Shown here in pieces: positions 35,541-47,337 of a stretch of DNA of 64,000 bases. The stretch is from the NCBI GenBank assembly GCA_907165135.1, contig OU015568.1, positions 8,564,501 to 8,628,500 of the forward strand, written 5' to 3'. The position numbers and the translations under genes were made by a program. The stretch comes from Oikopleura dioica. Lineage: Eukaryota > Chordata > Appendicularia > Copelata > Oikopleuridae. Positions within the stretch are counted from its first letter, which is position 1, and every line of letters starts with the position of its first letter. Below the pieces are notes generated by a model, which was not told the origin of the DNA, made no database searches, and saw nothing but the letters and a program-made list of their open reading frames with translations.

Positions 35541-38500
35541 CTATAAATCAAAGTCGGCCTGATTAACCGCCTCGTGGCTACGGATGGATTTTGAAATTTG
35601 GATGCCGAAGACAACGAGGACTAACTTGATTTTTTTTCCAACCGAGCCTATTATGGTGCCACACTTTTCGAACACTTGACGGATTTCGTCGATCGACAGT
35701 GGTTTCGGATGTTTGACAAAAACTCGATGGTCTTCTTTCCCATCATTGAACTTGAAGTCTTAACAAGAAGAATTGATACACGTGTTTAGATACTTGTTGT
35801 TACTTGTTTTGATGTCTGGGGATGTTGTTTTTAGACACAAAAGCCCCAGTCACCGGCGCGCGGTATATCACAGTTGTAGCTGATTTTATAAGTGGCCGTG
35901 ATACTCGAAAATGCGCGAATATACAGAGCATGAGGCTCTTTGATATTTGAGTGCTCCTCTCGATTATTATTTCCCAAAAAAGTACCTTTTTTATTTTTAC
36001 TGTCGCCTGGTTCCGAAAACTTTGAAACGAAGCACGGCCGTCCATTTATCTTCGTTCTGTCTCTGAGCAATGCATTATCGTGCCCTTTTTTCTCTTTGAA
36101 AAGAACGTATCCATATCCTCGGAAAAGAACGCCGTTTTTGACCATTCGGAATTCTTCGATTTCGCCGCAGCCGACGAAGATCTTCTTCAACTCCTTCTCC
36201 GGGTTCTTTAATTTGTAGTCCATGTTTGACACGTAAACAGTTCTTTCTTTCTCCTCGGTAGTTTCGGCATGTTTGAATTTCGGCTGATTAGGGTCGAGCT
36301 CTTCTTTTTCTTCATTTTTGCTTGGTTTTTTGTTATTGTCGGTTTTTTGAATGGGCGGCGGGCGCTTTTTGGGCTGAACTGGCTTTTTGGAACCAAACGC
36401 AACAGGTAACCCCATAGGCGGGGCCATCGGCATTGGCGCTTTGAAATCACCAGCTGGGGGATTCATTGATTCCGAAGAATCCGTTTCCATCCTGGACACA
36501 AATTTGTAAATCAATAGAAAACAGGTACGCCACTTACTTTTGGGGAGAAACAGATGCTCCAGAGTCGCCATTCTGTTTTGGATTTTTCTTGTGTTTCTTT
36601 CTCTCTGGCTCAATACAAGCTGCATCATCTGAATTGCCTTGACTCTCATCAATCTGCTTCACAAAAGCCATTGCCTAAAAAAACGCATTGAGTCTGATTC
36701 TTTATCGCTATTCAATAAACTCTCATTGATAGGAGGCTGCTGGATCCATTCCCAGCAAAAAACGAGCAACTTTTTTATTATCATTGATCTTATCAAACTT
36801 CTTTTTTTTTGCTTGCAAAGCATGAGAAAAAAAGGTTGAGCTTCAACCATTGAAAAACGAGCTCATTACCTTGAATTCTTTCTTTCCAATTTTCTTCGAC
36901 TGTTTTTCTGCTCGTTTTTGAGCCTTTTCCTTCTCCGCTGCTTCTTTTTGTTCCTTTCTGATGTTTTCTTCTTGTTTCTTGGCGATGGAGGACACCGTCG
37001 ATTCAAGGTCTTCTTGTGTTCCATACATTCTTTCAAAATGCAACGCTTTCATGAATATATCGTAGCAGTTCACTTTCGAAAACATAATCCCTAATCAATA
37101 ACGTTGAAAAATAACCAGTCGAAAGCCGGAAATTACAACAATTACTACCACTTTGAGATTTCTACTTTGAGTAATTTTTTTCAACGCTTCCTTTTTTATA
37201 GATTTTGCGAACGAGCTGAAGATCGCCGTGAAATTGCTCCAATTCAGCGAAACGCACCCAATTCTTACCGTCTTGTCCGAAGTTCGACTTCAGCAGTTTC
37301 TCAAATTTCGATCGGCCGCGTGGCAATTCGTCGAAGAAGACCATTTCTACTTCTGCGGCGAATGTTTCGAACTCTTGGACAAGATCTGAGGCGCTTAACG
37401 AGAGGCTGATCTGGATTGCTTTTTTGACAGCAGTTCGGAACGCGTTCTTCGCGTCATCGCTTATGTTCGACAGAGAATCTTCCATGTCATCATCATTTTG
37501 AGTGGCTCGGCGTCTGTATATTAACACAAGCTGCCAGAGCAAGCCCTGTAACCGCTCAATGCCAACGCCTTCTAGTGCTTCCACAGCGTCGTCGAACACT
37601 TTCATTGGATCTTCATCCGTCAAGCTCAATCTCTCTAGCCACAGGTTCTCATCCCAAGAACAGTTTCTCGCGGCGCGCACCGAAATCTTTCGCAAATTTG
37701 GACTTTTTATTTTCTTCGCCCATGCGAGGAATTCCAGCCAAAGCGCTGGATTCAAGCATAATTGCGTCGTTGCGCGGTCGTACGCAAATTCGATGCGAAC
37801 TGGGTCTGACTTCTTGATTTCGTACTTGAGGTATTCTTTCCAAATCTCGCCCAGTTCACTTGGATTGTCGGTCAATCTCAACTTCGCTTCAAACTCGTCG
37901 ATCTCTTTCAACTTTATCTTCGCCGCGTCGTAGTCGCATTTGACCTTTTTCCAGAGTTCGCTATCGATTTGCTTCAATTCCTTGAATGCGACTTCGTTGT
38001 CGTACAGTGGCAGTGCAACCTGACGTCGCAGGATTTTCGTCACGCGTTCTTTTTTGTCCTCTCCGTCAAGTGCTGTTTCTGTTTCGCGGTAGATTTCCCA
38101 AATTGGAGCACCTTTCTCTGGGTGCAAACCAACTTTCAACGAGGATTTTCAAATCAAAATAGTTCGTATTATACAGAATAAGACGTTTCTAGTCATAACT
38201 TGATCATTTCTCTATTCAGCTTATTATTTTTAATCTCAATCCCCTTCCTTGAGTAATTGCTCGTTCACAAAGCGCTCTGAATTTCCCAAGGCCACCTTCC
38301 GCGCCCAGCCATCGCAGAGCATATTGGCAATAATTGAGCCACAAATCTGGGCACAAATAGTCTCCCACGGCAGTTTCGTATAGCTCAACAAGTTTTTCAT
38401 GCTCCTCTTCTGTTTCCGTAAGTGAAGTTTCATCTGCGATCCATTCTATCCACAGCTTCTCGGTTAGCGGAAAGATCGCGGCGAAATTTTCCCTGGCAGT

Positions 38501-38740
38501 GCGTAATTCGTCTAGTTCGCCGGATTCTTTGCAGATTTTGATTAGTTCTAGGTGTTTGTCGTAATTGGAAGGGTTCAGGGCGAGTTCGTCTTTTATACTC
38601 TTTATCGAAGCGTCAGCTGAATATAAATAACCATCATCGAAAGCGAAAATACTCGACTTACCCATGTCTTCATCATCAGAACTATCATCGGATCCATCAT
38701 TTCCATGATAATGCTTGATTTCTTGTTCAGGCATTTTCAA
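35541..38740 (-). CDS. SART3: SART3 (U4/U6 snRNP recycling factor), main part
   Basis: SART3/Prp24-type proteins promote reannealing of U4 and U6 snRNPs in the nucleus. Exons 38740-38662, 38616-38248, 38132-37191, 37090-36870, 36674-36538, 36491-35986 and 35758-35541 join in phase. An acidic start (GSDDSSDDEDM) is followed by HAT repeats (for example DLWLNYCQYALRWLGAEGGL, GLHPEKGAPIWEIYRETE, NWVRFAELEQFHGDLQLVRK), a Lys/Glu-rich linker, RRM1 (RTVYVSNMDYKL; LFRGYGYVLFKEKKG) and a short atypical RRM2 (HRVFVKHPKPLSIDEIRQVF). Introns at 38247-38133 and 37190-37091 have GA..AG borders, supported by alignment (ERAITQ|VGLHPEKG). The frame stops inside RRM2 at 35541; the expected C-terminal part lies at 31882-31539. 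The 45-nt first intron is a multiple of three and open, so it can be misread as coding. Confidence 0.9.
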
Positions 38741-38897
38741 TTGAAAGTTTCAATTTGAAACTCGTTTTCAACCTCGATCTAAAATAACAAAAATTAAAAA
38801 CCGTCTTTCAACATAACGAACGAACAGTAATTTTGGTTGAAGACAGCAGGTATTTGAATTGGAAGAAGCAGGATTCTTGAAAAGGATCATTTCCATC

Positions 38898-41466
38898 TTA
38901 TGAAGAATGCGCGACTTTTGTAAGGGCAATTTTGGCTTCGTCAGCTTTCTGGGCTATTTCGATTAGTTCCTGGGTTGTAATGTCGCCACCAGTTGTGGAG
39001 TTGTTCGGGTTAAGCATGTTCTGGGGCATTTGGTACTGTTCTAGCGGCTTGGTCAGGTCCCAGACTTGCACTGAGCCGTCCTAAATGCGCATTAGAATGA
39101 CTCTACCGATGTTTTAATTAAAATTACAAGGTGGCCAGTCATAACGAGTCGGAACGGCTTGAGTCCCATTCTCGGAAGGCTCTCAAAATCATGACTCAAG
39201 AATGTCGTAATCGGGGAGCCATTGACAGACGTCAGAGTTCCAATTCTAGCGCCTTTGTCCGCTGCTCTCACGAGGAGTGTGTCCGAAAGCTACCACTTGA
39301 GTGATGAATTGTTAATCTTGAAAATAACTCGTTACCTGCATAGGCAACTGGCAAAAGATCTGCGTTTCGTCAGAGTTACCCACGTCTCCGTAGGGCCCGC
39401 ATTTTATCGAAGAAGGTAAAGATGGCGAAGTTTGAGTGGTAGTGAGGTGGAAGTTGGCGAAGGGGGCGGAACCAGGCTGCGTGGAAAGAGTTCCACGAAA
39501 TCGGGTCATCGCCCAAGTACGAACGTGGTTTGATGCGCAGACGGAGATGAGAAATCGGCCCGAAAGAGCAACATTTGTGATCGGAGAACAGTGGACTAAA
39601 GGAACGAATTCGATAGGGTCCTGTTAAATCTATCATTCTAGGTACCTTTGTAGGTCTGCAAAAGCTGAAGAGAACGAAGTCCAAACTTGTTAAACCCTGG
39701 CGATTGAACCACAACGCGAACAGTGCCTTCTCTAGTCCCATAACAAAGTTCTAGCGTTTCCCAATCGTAGTGCTTCTCTTGCGTTGGATTGCGATCGTAT
39801 GACACCGCCAGCGCTGGAATTTATTCATGAGTTGTGTGTTCAAAAAAGGGTGAATAATTTACCGGTTATTGGTTCCTTCATTGGGTCAGTATACAGCTCC
39901 GTCACCAGTAGCGAGTTGTCTTTTGTCCTCAATGGAAATTTCTCCAAATCAGTGAAATGAATTCTTCCGCTGTCGCATCCCATGTAGACAAAAGTGCTCA
40001 CACTTTCAAGGCATAAAATCGTGTCTTCCAACTTTTGCTGCTGCCATTTTCCCCTTCGTTTCGTATTCCAAAACGCGATATTCTCCGAGCGCTCGGAAAC
40101 GCCCATCAGCTGCGTTCCGATGAAACGCAAGTGCTCGACTCTTAATGGAACCGACGAGCCGATTGATGAGCTCGAATAAGTGGAAATCGGCCTTTTAGCT
40201 CTGGAAGGGTCGAAATCGTGGGAGTCTTCTTCGAAGAATTCATCTCCGATGACGCGGAGGATCATGATCTTGGAGTCGTAGGAATACGCAATTATACAGT
40301 GATCGCCATCGTTGGAGCCAGAATGCATTGTCGGCGAGTTGCATTTGATTTGAATTCTTTGTACGGCTTTACATCGGAAATCGCTTCAGATTAGATATTT
40401 TTAAAGAAAGTCAAGCCTAGTTCCTTTCAGGTGGGTATTGAATTTCCTTGGCGCACTTGAATTGCCAACCGTGGTGCTCTTCGTAGCGAAATAATTCGAT
40501 GTATTTTGTATGGGCTACAGTTAGTACTGGGCCGTGGCCAGCTACTGCGCAGACCTGAATACAAAGTTACAGTTATGCTGCAATGAATTATGTAGAAAGA
40601 GCTAGAGAATGCATCAAAGATAAAGGAATTTTGATCGATTCGAAGAAGCTCAAGTCAAAATTAAACTGGAAATTGTTTGTTGTTGATGGAAGAATTTTAG
40701 GTGACCCCCATTTGGATTAGGCAACAAGAGCTTACCGGATCATTTGTTACTTCTGCGCGTTGAAGCATCTCCGAGAAAATAATCCCGCCGCAAATCTCCT
40801 TCTTCGTCGCCAAACAGGGCCGAATTCGGTTGCTCATCTCAGAAATGCCAAAGAACTCGACCTCATGGAGCAAATCGTTGAGATCTGTATCGTTAGGGTA
40901 TGAAACTCGCCGCGTTCGCAGGAAATAGAGAATGACTTTGAATAAGGCCGGATCGCGGTCGATAAATATCCGATTTTGGGAGTCGAACTTCAAAGGAGGA
41001 TGGAAATAAAAGAAGTTCATAAGTGTATAAGTGGCGCGTTTCTGTTTTTAAATTTGAGGGGTGAAAAAGGTCACGGCCGTGGAATTGGAGGCTTCAACGG
41101 AAAGTTTTATGCATCGAGAAAGTATAATACTTTTGCTAAATTTTGCTAAAAATGCAATTTGCTAAAATGCCAAATTGTACGTTTGTCGATGAATATTTTT
41201 TCTCGCAATTTACGATAAAAATTGAAAGATTTCTTTCTTTTTTTTCAAGAATATCGACGAAATCAAAAACATTTGAGTCTGAATTCATAATTCTCCATCC
41301 ATTCCTTGATTCCGACGCCATCTTCTCGAAACAAACCGGTAAAGAACGTTCCAGGATGCCAAGTCAGCGTTTCTACACTTGCGCAAAAAGTTTCCCCTCC
41401 CACATTCAGCCAAACAGGATCATTTCTTTTTCTTCCTTCGCTACTCTCTACTTCCATTATTTTCAA
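38898..41466 (-). CDS. KCTD3: KCTD3/SHKBP1-like BTB and WD40-type protein
   Basis: The family pairs an N-terminal T1/BTB domain (oligomerisation, cullin-3 or channel partners) with a beta-propeller. Exons are 41466-41305, 40987-40736, 40554-40424, 40383-39863, 39813-39647, 39620-39336, 39289-39128 and 39080-38898, 620 aa. The BTB domain shows VWLNVGGETFCASVETLTW and FIDRDPALFKVILYFLRT. The propeller contains NKFGL..., HVRTWAMTRFRGTLSTQPGS (near identical to the vertebrate motif), KFPLRTKDNSLLVTELYTDP and LVMTGHLDGSVQVWDLT. Intron 3 (40423-40384, 40 nt) is GA..AG. Intron 5 appears as only 26 nt with GG..AG. Intron 1 may use GAATGG (41304) or an in-frame GT 12 nt earlier. Which of the two vertebrate paralogues it corresponds to is not decided. 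Confidence 0.9.
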
Positions 41467-41805
41467 TTCTTTCTTCTTGGGAAAATCTCTTCAAAACCAA
41501 AAATATTTTCTTAATTGGGTTTAACTGTGGTGCTCCATTCCGGTAATTTCAGCCGGAAGTGGCGTCGAAATTGGCGCGCAAAAACTGAACGGAAGCGCGA
41601 AATCGTAGTAGAAATCCGAGACCCCAGCGCCAGCGGCCAGCCCACGCGCAGCGCAAAACACGTCAGAGAAAGTTTTTTTTACGCTCGATAGGTGGCGCTT
41701 TCTCTCATGCAGAATGTTAAGTTTTTCATAATGATGATTCTTATCCTTTATGAACGTTTTTCCTGCAATTTCTCGAAGAAGACTTCTGGTGAAAACGAAT
41801 TTTAT

Positions 41806-43602
41806 TTACAAAATAGTGATGTTGAATCTCACAAAGCAAAAGTATTCGGTGCATTTGAACATGATTCCTTCTTTGTATGGACCATCAGCCTCACTTTTGA
41901 TCGTTGAACTGCTCTTTTCGTCTCCATTGTCGATATTAATTTCCTCCGCCACCGCTTTGAACCGTACTGCGCCATCTAAAATTAAATTAGAAATTCGTAA
42001 TTACAATTGTTATAAATTATAACTTATAATTTACCATTTGTCCAGATCCAGAGACGATAAGGACGTCTGCGATTTCCACTCCCTTTGAACCTGAGACTCC
42101 ATCCATTCTCGGCGACCTCTATCTTTTCATCACTATGAAGCTTCGGAAAGAGTTTTCTCTCGTAAATCTTTAATTTCTTAGAAAAAAAAAACTCCATTTC
42201 CTTCAAGTTTACTTTCGTTTCGCCCATCGAAAGCAATTTCAAGATTTGTCTGACATTTCCTTCTAACATCACATGTCGACCTCCATAACGAGAAGATCTA
42301 TCATTTTGAAAGAAATGTCCAGCACCGCCAGCACTTCCAAGTTTTTTTCTTATTTTCTCCAATTTGGCTTTTCTCTCGGGATCGGCACTCTCTCGTTCTC
42401 GTTCTGTTCTCACAGTCGAAGCCCCTTCGCTCACAGTCCCTGGTTCAATCTTTATTCTTTTTGATCTTCTTGGCTGCTCCTCCTTCATTTCTTCGATCTC
42501 TTTTTTCAATTCTCTGATCTGCTCCTCCGCCGCAGTGAGCTTAGTCGCCAGCGTTTCCAAGCACGCCAAATGCTCGTGGGACTTCTTCACTGAAGTCGCC
42601 TTTTTGCATTCTGGACATTCCTTTTCTGCCCATTCCTGGCAACTCTTCTTGTGAGCCTCGTATTCGTCGTAAGGAACAGAAGCCCGGCAGTCGGCATTCT
42701 CGCACACGAGCCGCACAGTGCTCAATACGCTCGCCATCAAATACCCTTTTGTCGACATGAAGTAAGCTTTTCGGCAAAGCGGGCAGTTCGGATACTGACT
42801 TCGTCGAACATCGTCGCAGCATTTGGAGCACAGGTGGGCTCCGCAACAAACGAGCGAAACAGGGTCCTAAAAGATCGTTGAACAATTATCAAAAAATAGA
42901 TGAATTTAAAAAACTTTTTGCAGGCAAAATCCTGACTTTGCCTATTTTTATATTCAGGAGAAAGCCCGTAAAATTCTGAGTCGACTGGACCAGACTCAGA
43001 CGAAAACCGTCAGACGATGACGTCATAAATGACGCTAGAAGTTGTCAAAAATGGCGATTTTGGGCAAACTTTGAGTCACTTTTTTGGGCTTTTTTGACGG
43101 AATTTTTTAATGTTCTATAGTTCAAATTGATCCCTGTGAAAAACTGTACTAAGGTTTTTCATGATTTTTCATTTCGTCGAAATTTTTTTTTCGGAAAATT
43201 CTAGAGCCAAGTTTTTTAAAATTTTTTTCTTAATCCGTAAAAACCTTAGTGCAGTTATTAAAAAGCTTTCATTTAAGCTATCAAACACCGAAAAATTCAA
43301 GCAGGAACGCCGTTAAATGAAGACTCAAAGTTTCGGCTTTTTGTAACCTTCTGACGTCATTTGTGACGTCATTCTCTAGAAAATTTTTAAAACGATTTGG
43401 TCGAATCGACTCAAAATTTTGCAGGCTTTCTTACGGGCTGAAAATCTGACCACGTTAGAATTCTGCTTGCAAAAAGTTTTTTAAATTCATCATAGTGTTT
43501 TACCTCCAGAATGAACGTGCAAACTGAACAGAAGATTTTGGAGGAAAGAGCTTCGTCCATCTTGAAGGTTGCGGAGTCGTCAATGGTCGCATCGATACCC
43601 AT
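41806..43602 (-). CDS. RING finger and TRAF-type zinc-finger protein (putative E3 ubiquitin ligase)
   Basis: Exons 43602-43504, 42866-42035 and 41975-41806 give 366 aa. A C3HC4 RING spans the first intron: FCSVC in exon 1, then CCGAHLCSKCC and NCPLC in exon 2. TRAF-type zinc-finger sequence follows (LVCENADCRASVPYDEYEAH...C, ECPECKK...H...C), then a coiled coil (KLTAAEEQIRELKKEIEEMK) and a basic, probably nuclear-localising stretch (RRSKRIK). A C-terminal region (about residues 190-310) of unknown fold ends the protein. RING proteins of this layout usually ubiquitinate partners recruited by the coiled coil or C-terminal domain. Intron 1 is 637 nt because it holds a 594-nt transposon; intron 2 is 59 nt. 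The substrate and the exact family member are unknown. Confidence 0.82.
42899..43492. mobile_element. MITE-like inverted-repeat element inside an intron
   Basis: The element starts GATGAATTTAAAAAACTTTT and ends with its reverse complement. The arms continue imperfectly inward for about 120 nt or more (for example 42944-42990 against 43395-43441; TGACGTCAT blocks near 43018 and 43351). ATA lies on both sides (42896-42898, 43493-43495), a possible 3-bp target duplication as for PIF/Harbinger-type elements. It occupies almost all of intron 1 of the RING gene; without it the intron would be about 43 nt, the normal size here. There is no coding frame. Confidence 0.82.
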
Positions 43603-44316
43603 TCCGAATATTCTCTGAATTCAAAATTTGTGAATAAACGCTACTTCTTGTCGAACTAAACTTTAGTTACTAAAGAAAATAATATTCAAATTGAATAGGT
43701 TTACATAATAATGATAATGAGAATAATTTTGCAAAAAATGATCTCTTTATTTTTTTCGATTTCTCTCAAAAAGGACGAAAGTAGTATCATCTTGTCGATT
43801 TTCCGTTTGAGAATTGCGGTTGTTTCCCTCGAAACGGTTATTTTGCAAATGGCCCGCTTTGTGGTGATTTTCAGCTGATATCATCAGACATTTCAACCAA
43901 AAACGCGTGCAGATTTTATCCGACTGAATCTCAATGGAAAATTAATAACTGAAAATGCATTGTTCACTCCCTAAATTAGGGACCCTAATTAGTCGGGCTT
44001 TTTGAAAACCTTAGATGTCATTTATTTTCATTTATCATTAATAAAGGATCATTTGCAGTAAGTGTTTTCCTAGAATCTATTTTCCACATATTTTCACCAT
44101 CAACAATTTTGCCAAAGCCCCTGTATGCTCAACAAAGATACACACATCTTTCAGATTTCTTGATGTAAGGATTACGCCGCTTCCATGTTTCTAAAGGCTT
44201 ACGACATCCTAAACCGTTTTTACCAAAAACAAATCCACAGCGCCTCCATCGCCGAGTTCCATTTTTCGGGTTCAAGAGTTGTACTCAGACGGAGTTGCAA
44301 ATCAGAATCTTTCAAT
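43603..44316. other. Intergenic stretch between divergent genes
   Basis: It separates the minus-strand RING gene from the plus-strand protease gene and probably holds both promoters. An open frame runs in phase into the protease from 44185, but the Met at 44317 gives a signal-like start. Confidence 0.45.
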
Positions 44317-46098
44317 ATGAAATTTTCAACCGTCATTTTAGCAACTGCAAACGCCAGTAGTAATTCAGAGGGTCAAAGAGAACTTGACCAAACTAGAGGT
44401 CTTTCTTCGCCGTACTTACCAGTTGGACTGAAATGTTCGAATAAAGAAGCTCAGAGAATCATCGGAGGATACAATGCGAATAAGGAAGCGTGGCCATTCA
44501 TGGCAAGATTTCAGAGAAGAGGAGCATACAAGCATTATTGTGGAGGTGTCATTGTAGCCGATAATTGGGTTCTTTCGGCATCCCACTGTTTTCAGGAAAA
44601 AGTCAATGATGATTTTGTCAGTTTTATGTCTAGAAAATTAATTGTTGCCTTTGATCAAAAAATCTTTTTGCTTTTTAATTTTTAGACCCGTTGATTTGAT
44701 TATTTAGGAGTTTTGAATAAAAACAATCTTTCTATCTTTTACAATAATTTTGACTCAATAAAGCGATCATCCAGCTTTGATGTTGAAGACTACTACAAAA
44801 CGTTGAAGGTGTGGTTTGGTGACTATCATTTGCACAAACAAGATGCTGGAGAGTTTTCCTTATCGCCGACAAATATAATTTTCCATGAAGATGCGGATCT
44901 TGCGCTTGTTCAGGTTCCTTCTCTCAAGGCTAATGCTCCTAGGAAAAGGTTTTCAAAGGGCGATTTACTGAAACTTTTTCAATAGAATTATTGTTCTCAA
45001 AAAACCCTTGCTCAGCGACTGTAAAGACTGTTTTGATTTCGCTTGTCTCCCAACAGAACACGTCGAGCAAGGAGCAGGTTGCCATACAGCTGGTTGGGGC
45101 TACGTGTCTGCGGATAAAACAGCAAAGATCTTGCAAGAAGTAAATGTTAACGCCATGTCTGATCAATACTGTGTGGATCATTCTCGCTTCTACTTACGGT
45201 AAAAAAAAATATCAATAAAATATATTAATTTTTAGACCAAAATGGCGTCCATTCGCAACAGATGCAGATATTCTCGAAACCGACTATGAGTTCTGCGCTG
45301 GAGTTCTTGACGAAGACGAGGACGGAGAAACCGACGGTGGAAGAGACGCTTGCCAAGGTAAATTCAATTTTCTCGAGTAGATTTGAGAGCTCGAAAGCTA
45401 ATGAGTTTTGATTTTAAGGCGATTCTGGCGGGCCGCTCATCTGCCCGAGCAATGGTCGCCCTGTGGTTCAAGGAATCGTTTCTAGAGGTTGGGGCTGCGC
45501 GATGAAAAATGCTCCTGGAGTCTACACTAGGGTTTCGGCCATGACTCAGTGGATTGAAGAGACGATGGCGAGTTACAGTCCTCCAGATGCTATTGTTGAA
45601 GATGAACAAGAAACAACAACTGTTTATACGACAACAACGGGAACCACAACTACAGCAACAACGACGACTATTGAAACTGGCGAACCGCTTACTCCAGGTA
45701 TTTTTCTTATATAAACTTAGGTTCCTAATCGTTTTTGTTCAGAACTGATGATGAAAATCATCGAGGGCAAAGTCAAATACCCAGACGTTATTCCAAAGAA
45801 AAAACAGGCCAATCTCTCCGCGCGTCGAAAGAAGTTCATGCAAGCTCTTGACAAGTTCTTCCAAAGTTTTCTGGTCGATAAACTCTCCGCCAAATGTGCC
45901 ACATCTCACGTCCCCCTTGCTGATCCCATCACTGGCGCCAGATCTTCGAGCGGCACTGGATACATCAAAGACGGCTTCTTAGAGAGTATCAAGCCGACTT
46001 ATGAAAACTGCCCGCCTTGGAAAAACTGGATCAGATCTTGGAACATTCGTGTACGCAAACTCGATGTGCTCATCAATGTGATGGAGCAAAATAGCTGA
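44317..46098 (+). CDS. Secreted trypsin-like serine protease with Thr-rich linker and C-terminal extension
   Basis: Exons 44317-44616, 44764-44948, 45016-45198, 45236-45357, 45419-45697 and 45743-46098 give about 474 aa. After a short hydrophobic start ([11 protein letters not shown]) and propeptide comes RIIGGYNA (activation site near residue 47). The catalytic His lies in WVLSASHC (about 90), Asp in DADLALVQV and Ser in GDSGGPL. Asp six residues before the Ser ([12 protein letters not shown]) gives trypsin-like Arg/Lys specificity. Downstream is a Thr-rich linker (TTTTGTTTTATTTT), probably O-glycosylated, and an unrecognised C-terminal region of about 120 aa with two cysteines. The exon 1/2 border is least certain. 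The start could also be 44185. AATAAA at 46130 lies 32 nt after the stop, a likely polyadenylation signal. Confidence 0.87.
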
Positions 46099-46181
46099 AC
46101 TCGAAGATGATTTATTATTTATAAACAGAAATAAAAGAATCATTGCTTTGTAAATGCTTGTTTTTCAGTGTTTTGTGTTCG

Positions 46182-47337
46182 TTAGTGTTCGAATTCGTCG
46201 AACGAGGTGTTTTTTGGCGAACTGATGGTTGAGTTGTGGTGGGATTGGCGAGTTGGTTGAATTTCTATAAAAAAGATTAAACGATTGGTAAATCAAAAAA
46301 ACAGAAGATTTCTTATCCTAAGTTTGAATTTTCAGCCAAGAGGAAAAATAATCAACACAACCGATCAAAATATAAACCCGCTACTTCATTTTTTATTCAC
46401 TTACGTAGAGGTTTAGTAGTTGGCTTAGGTAGAGTTTTGCTGCTTGAATCGTGTCGTAGCGAATCATATTTTGTCGATGTTCTATCAGCAAAGGAGGCAA
46501 CGCGGCTTGTTTGGTTTGACTGATTGACAATTAGCTGGTGCTGGCTGATGCTGTTCGTCGCATTTCCAGTCGATTTCATTGTTGATTGCGATTGAGAAGG
46601 CCGCAGTTGTCTGTTAGACTGTTGGCGCGAAATGACTTGGTAGGTCTGTTCTTTTGGAACGCTTTTGGAGTTGCGAAGGGCGTGAAATCCTGTTACATAA
46701 AGCATCAATCCGTCTGACCGGTCAATCGCCACGGAAGCGAAAATGTAAGCACCAAGTGAAATTGCTTAAAAATAGTGAGAAATTTGCCATAATTGTTTCT
46801 CACCTGACAAGCCAATAAATAAGAATCCGCTGTGATTATTTGTTGGGTAAAATGTTGGCCCATCTGCGGTGAAGGACATGCCATAAATAATCAAAGAAAA
46901 GAAATAGAACAAAAACGCCACTAAACGAAAAAAGTAAGAATCATCAAGGTGGATTTTCTTACCTGTGGCAAGAGTAATTGAAAGAAAAAATCGCCTGGCT
47001 TCGAGATTGGCGAACTCGTCAAGACTGTATTGACCCAGATACATTGCTCGTTTCATATGGACTGATAGCCAGAAGCCAACATGGAGGAGAAAATAAGCAC
47101 TAGAAATTAAAAGGAAGGGGATTTGGTGAACATTGATCAGTACCTTTGGGAGAGTCCAAAAGTCCATCTCCAGTACGATTTCACATCGCCTCTCATTGTT
47201 GCTAACGCGATCATGGCGATAGTAGCGCTAGAATTCTTTAGTCATTGATTTTAGACGAGGTCAGACCTGATTATTGTGCAGAATTTGGCGATAGTCGATG
47301 CCTTCATCGTTTTACATTTCTCCGCGAACTTCACCAT
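46182..47337 (-). CDS. Four-transmembrane protein with Ser/Gln-rich tail, unknown
   Basis: Exons 47337-47267, 47227-47144, 47099-46963, 46920-46804, 46764-46405 and 46264-46182 join in phase with GT..AG borders to 283 aa. TM segments are near the N-terminus (IRSATIAMIALATM), SAYFLLHVGFWLSVHM, VAFLFYFFSLIIYGMSF and GFLFIGLSAISLGAYIFASVA. A long hydrophilic tail rich in Ser, Gln, Asn and Thr follows and ends DEFEH. The loop between TM3 and TM4 contains DGPTFYPTNNHSG. The topology recalls claudin or EMP-type tetraspans, but the WxGLWxxC signature is absent, so no family is assigned. The gene converges on the protease gene; only 83 nt separate their stop codons. Confidence 0.7.

Noticed and set aside
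37502-37933. 143-codon plus-strand open frame
   Set aside because: Antisense to SART3 HAT repeats.
39376-39741. 121-codon minus-strand frame starting MGLEKALF
   Set aside because: Alternative frame of the KCTD3-like exons; the aligned frame (HVRTWAMTRFRG) is different and requires removal of a short intron.
44943-45015. GA..AG intron in the protease gene
   Set aside because: A canonical donor (AAAAG|GTTTTC at 44949) lies 6 nt downstream in the correct phase, so a GA donor is not needed.
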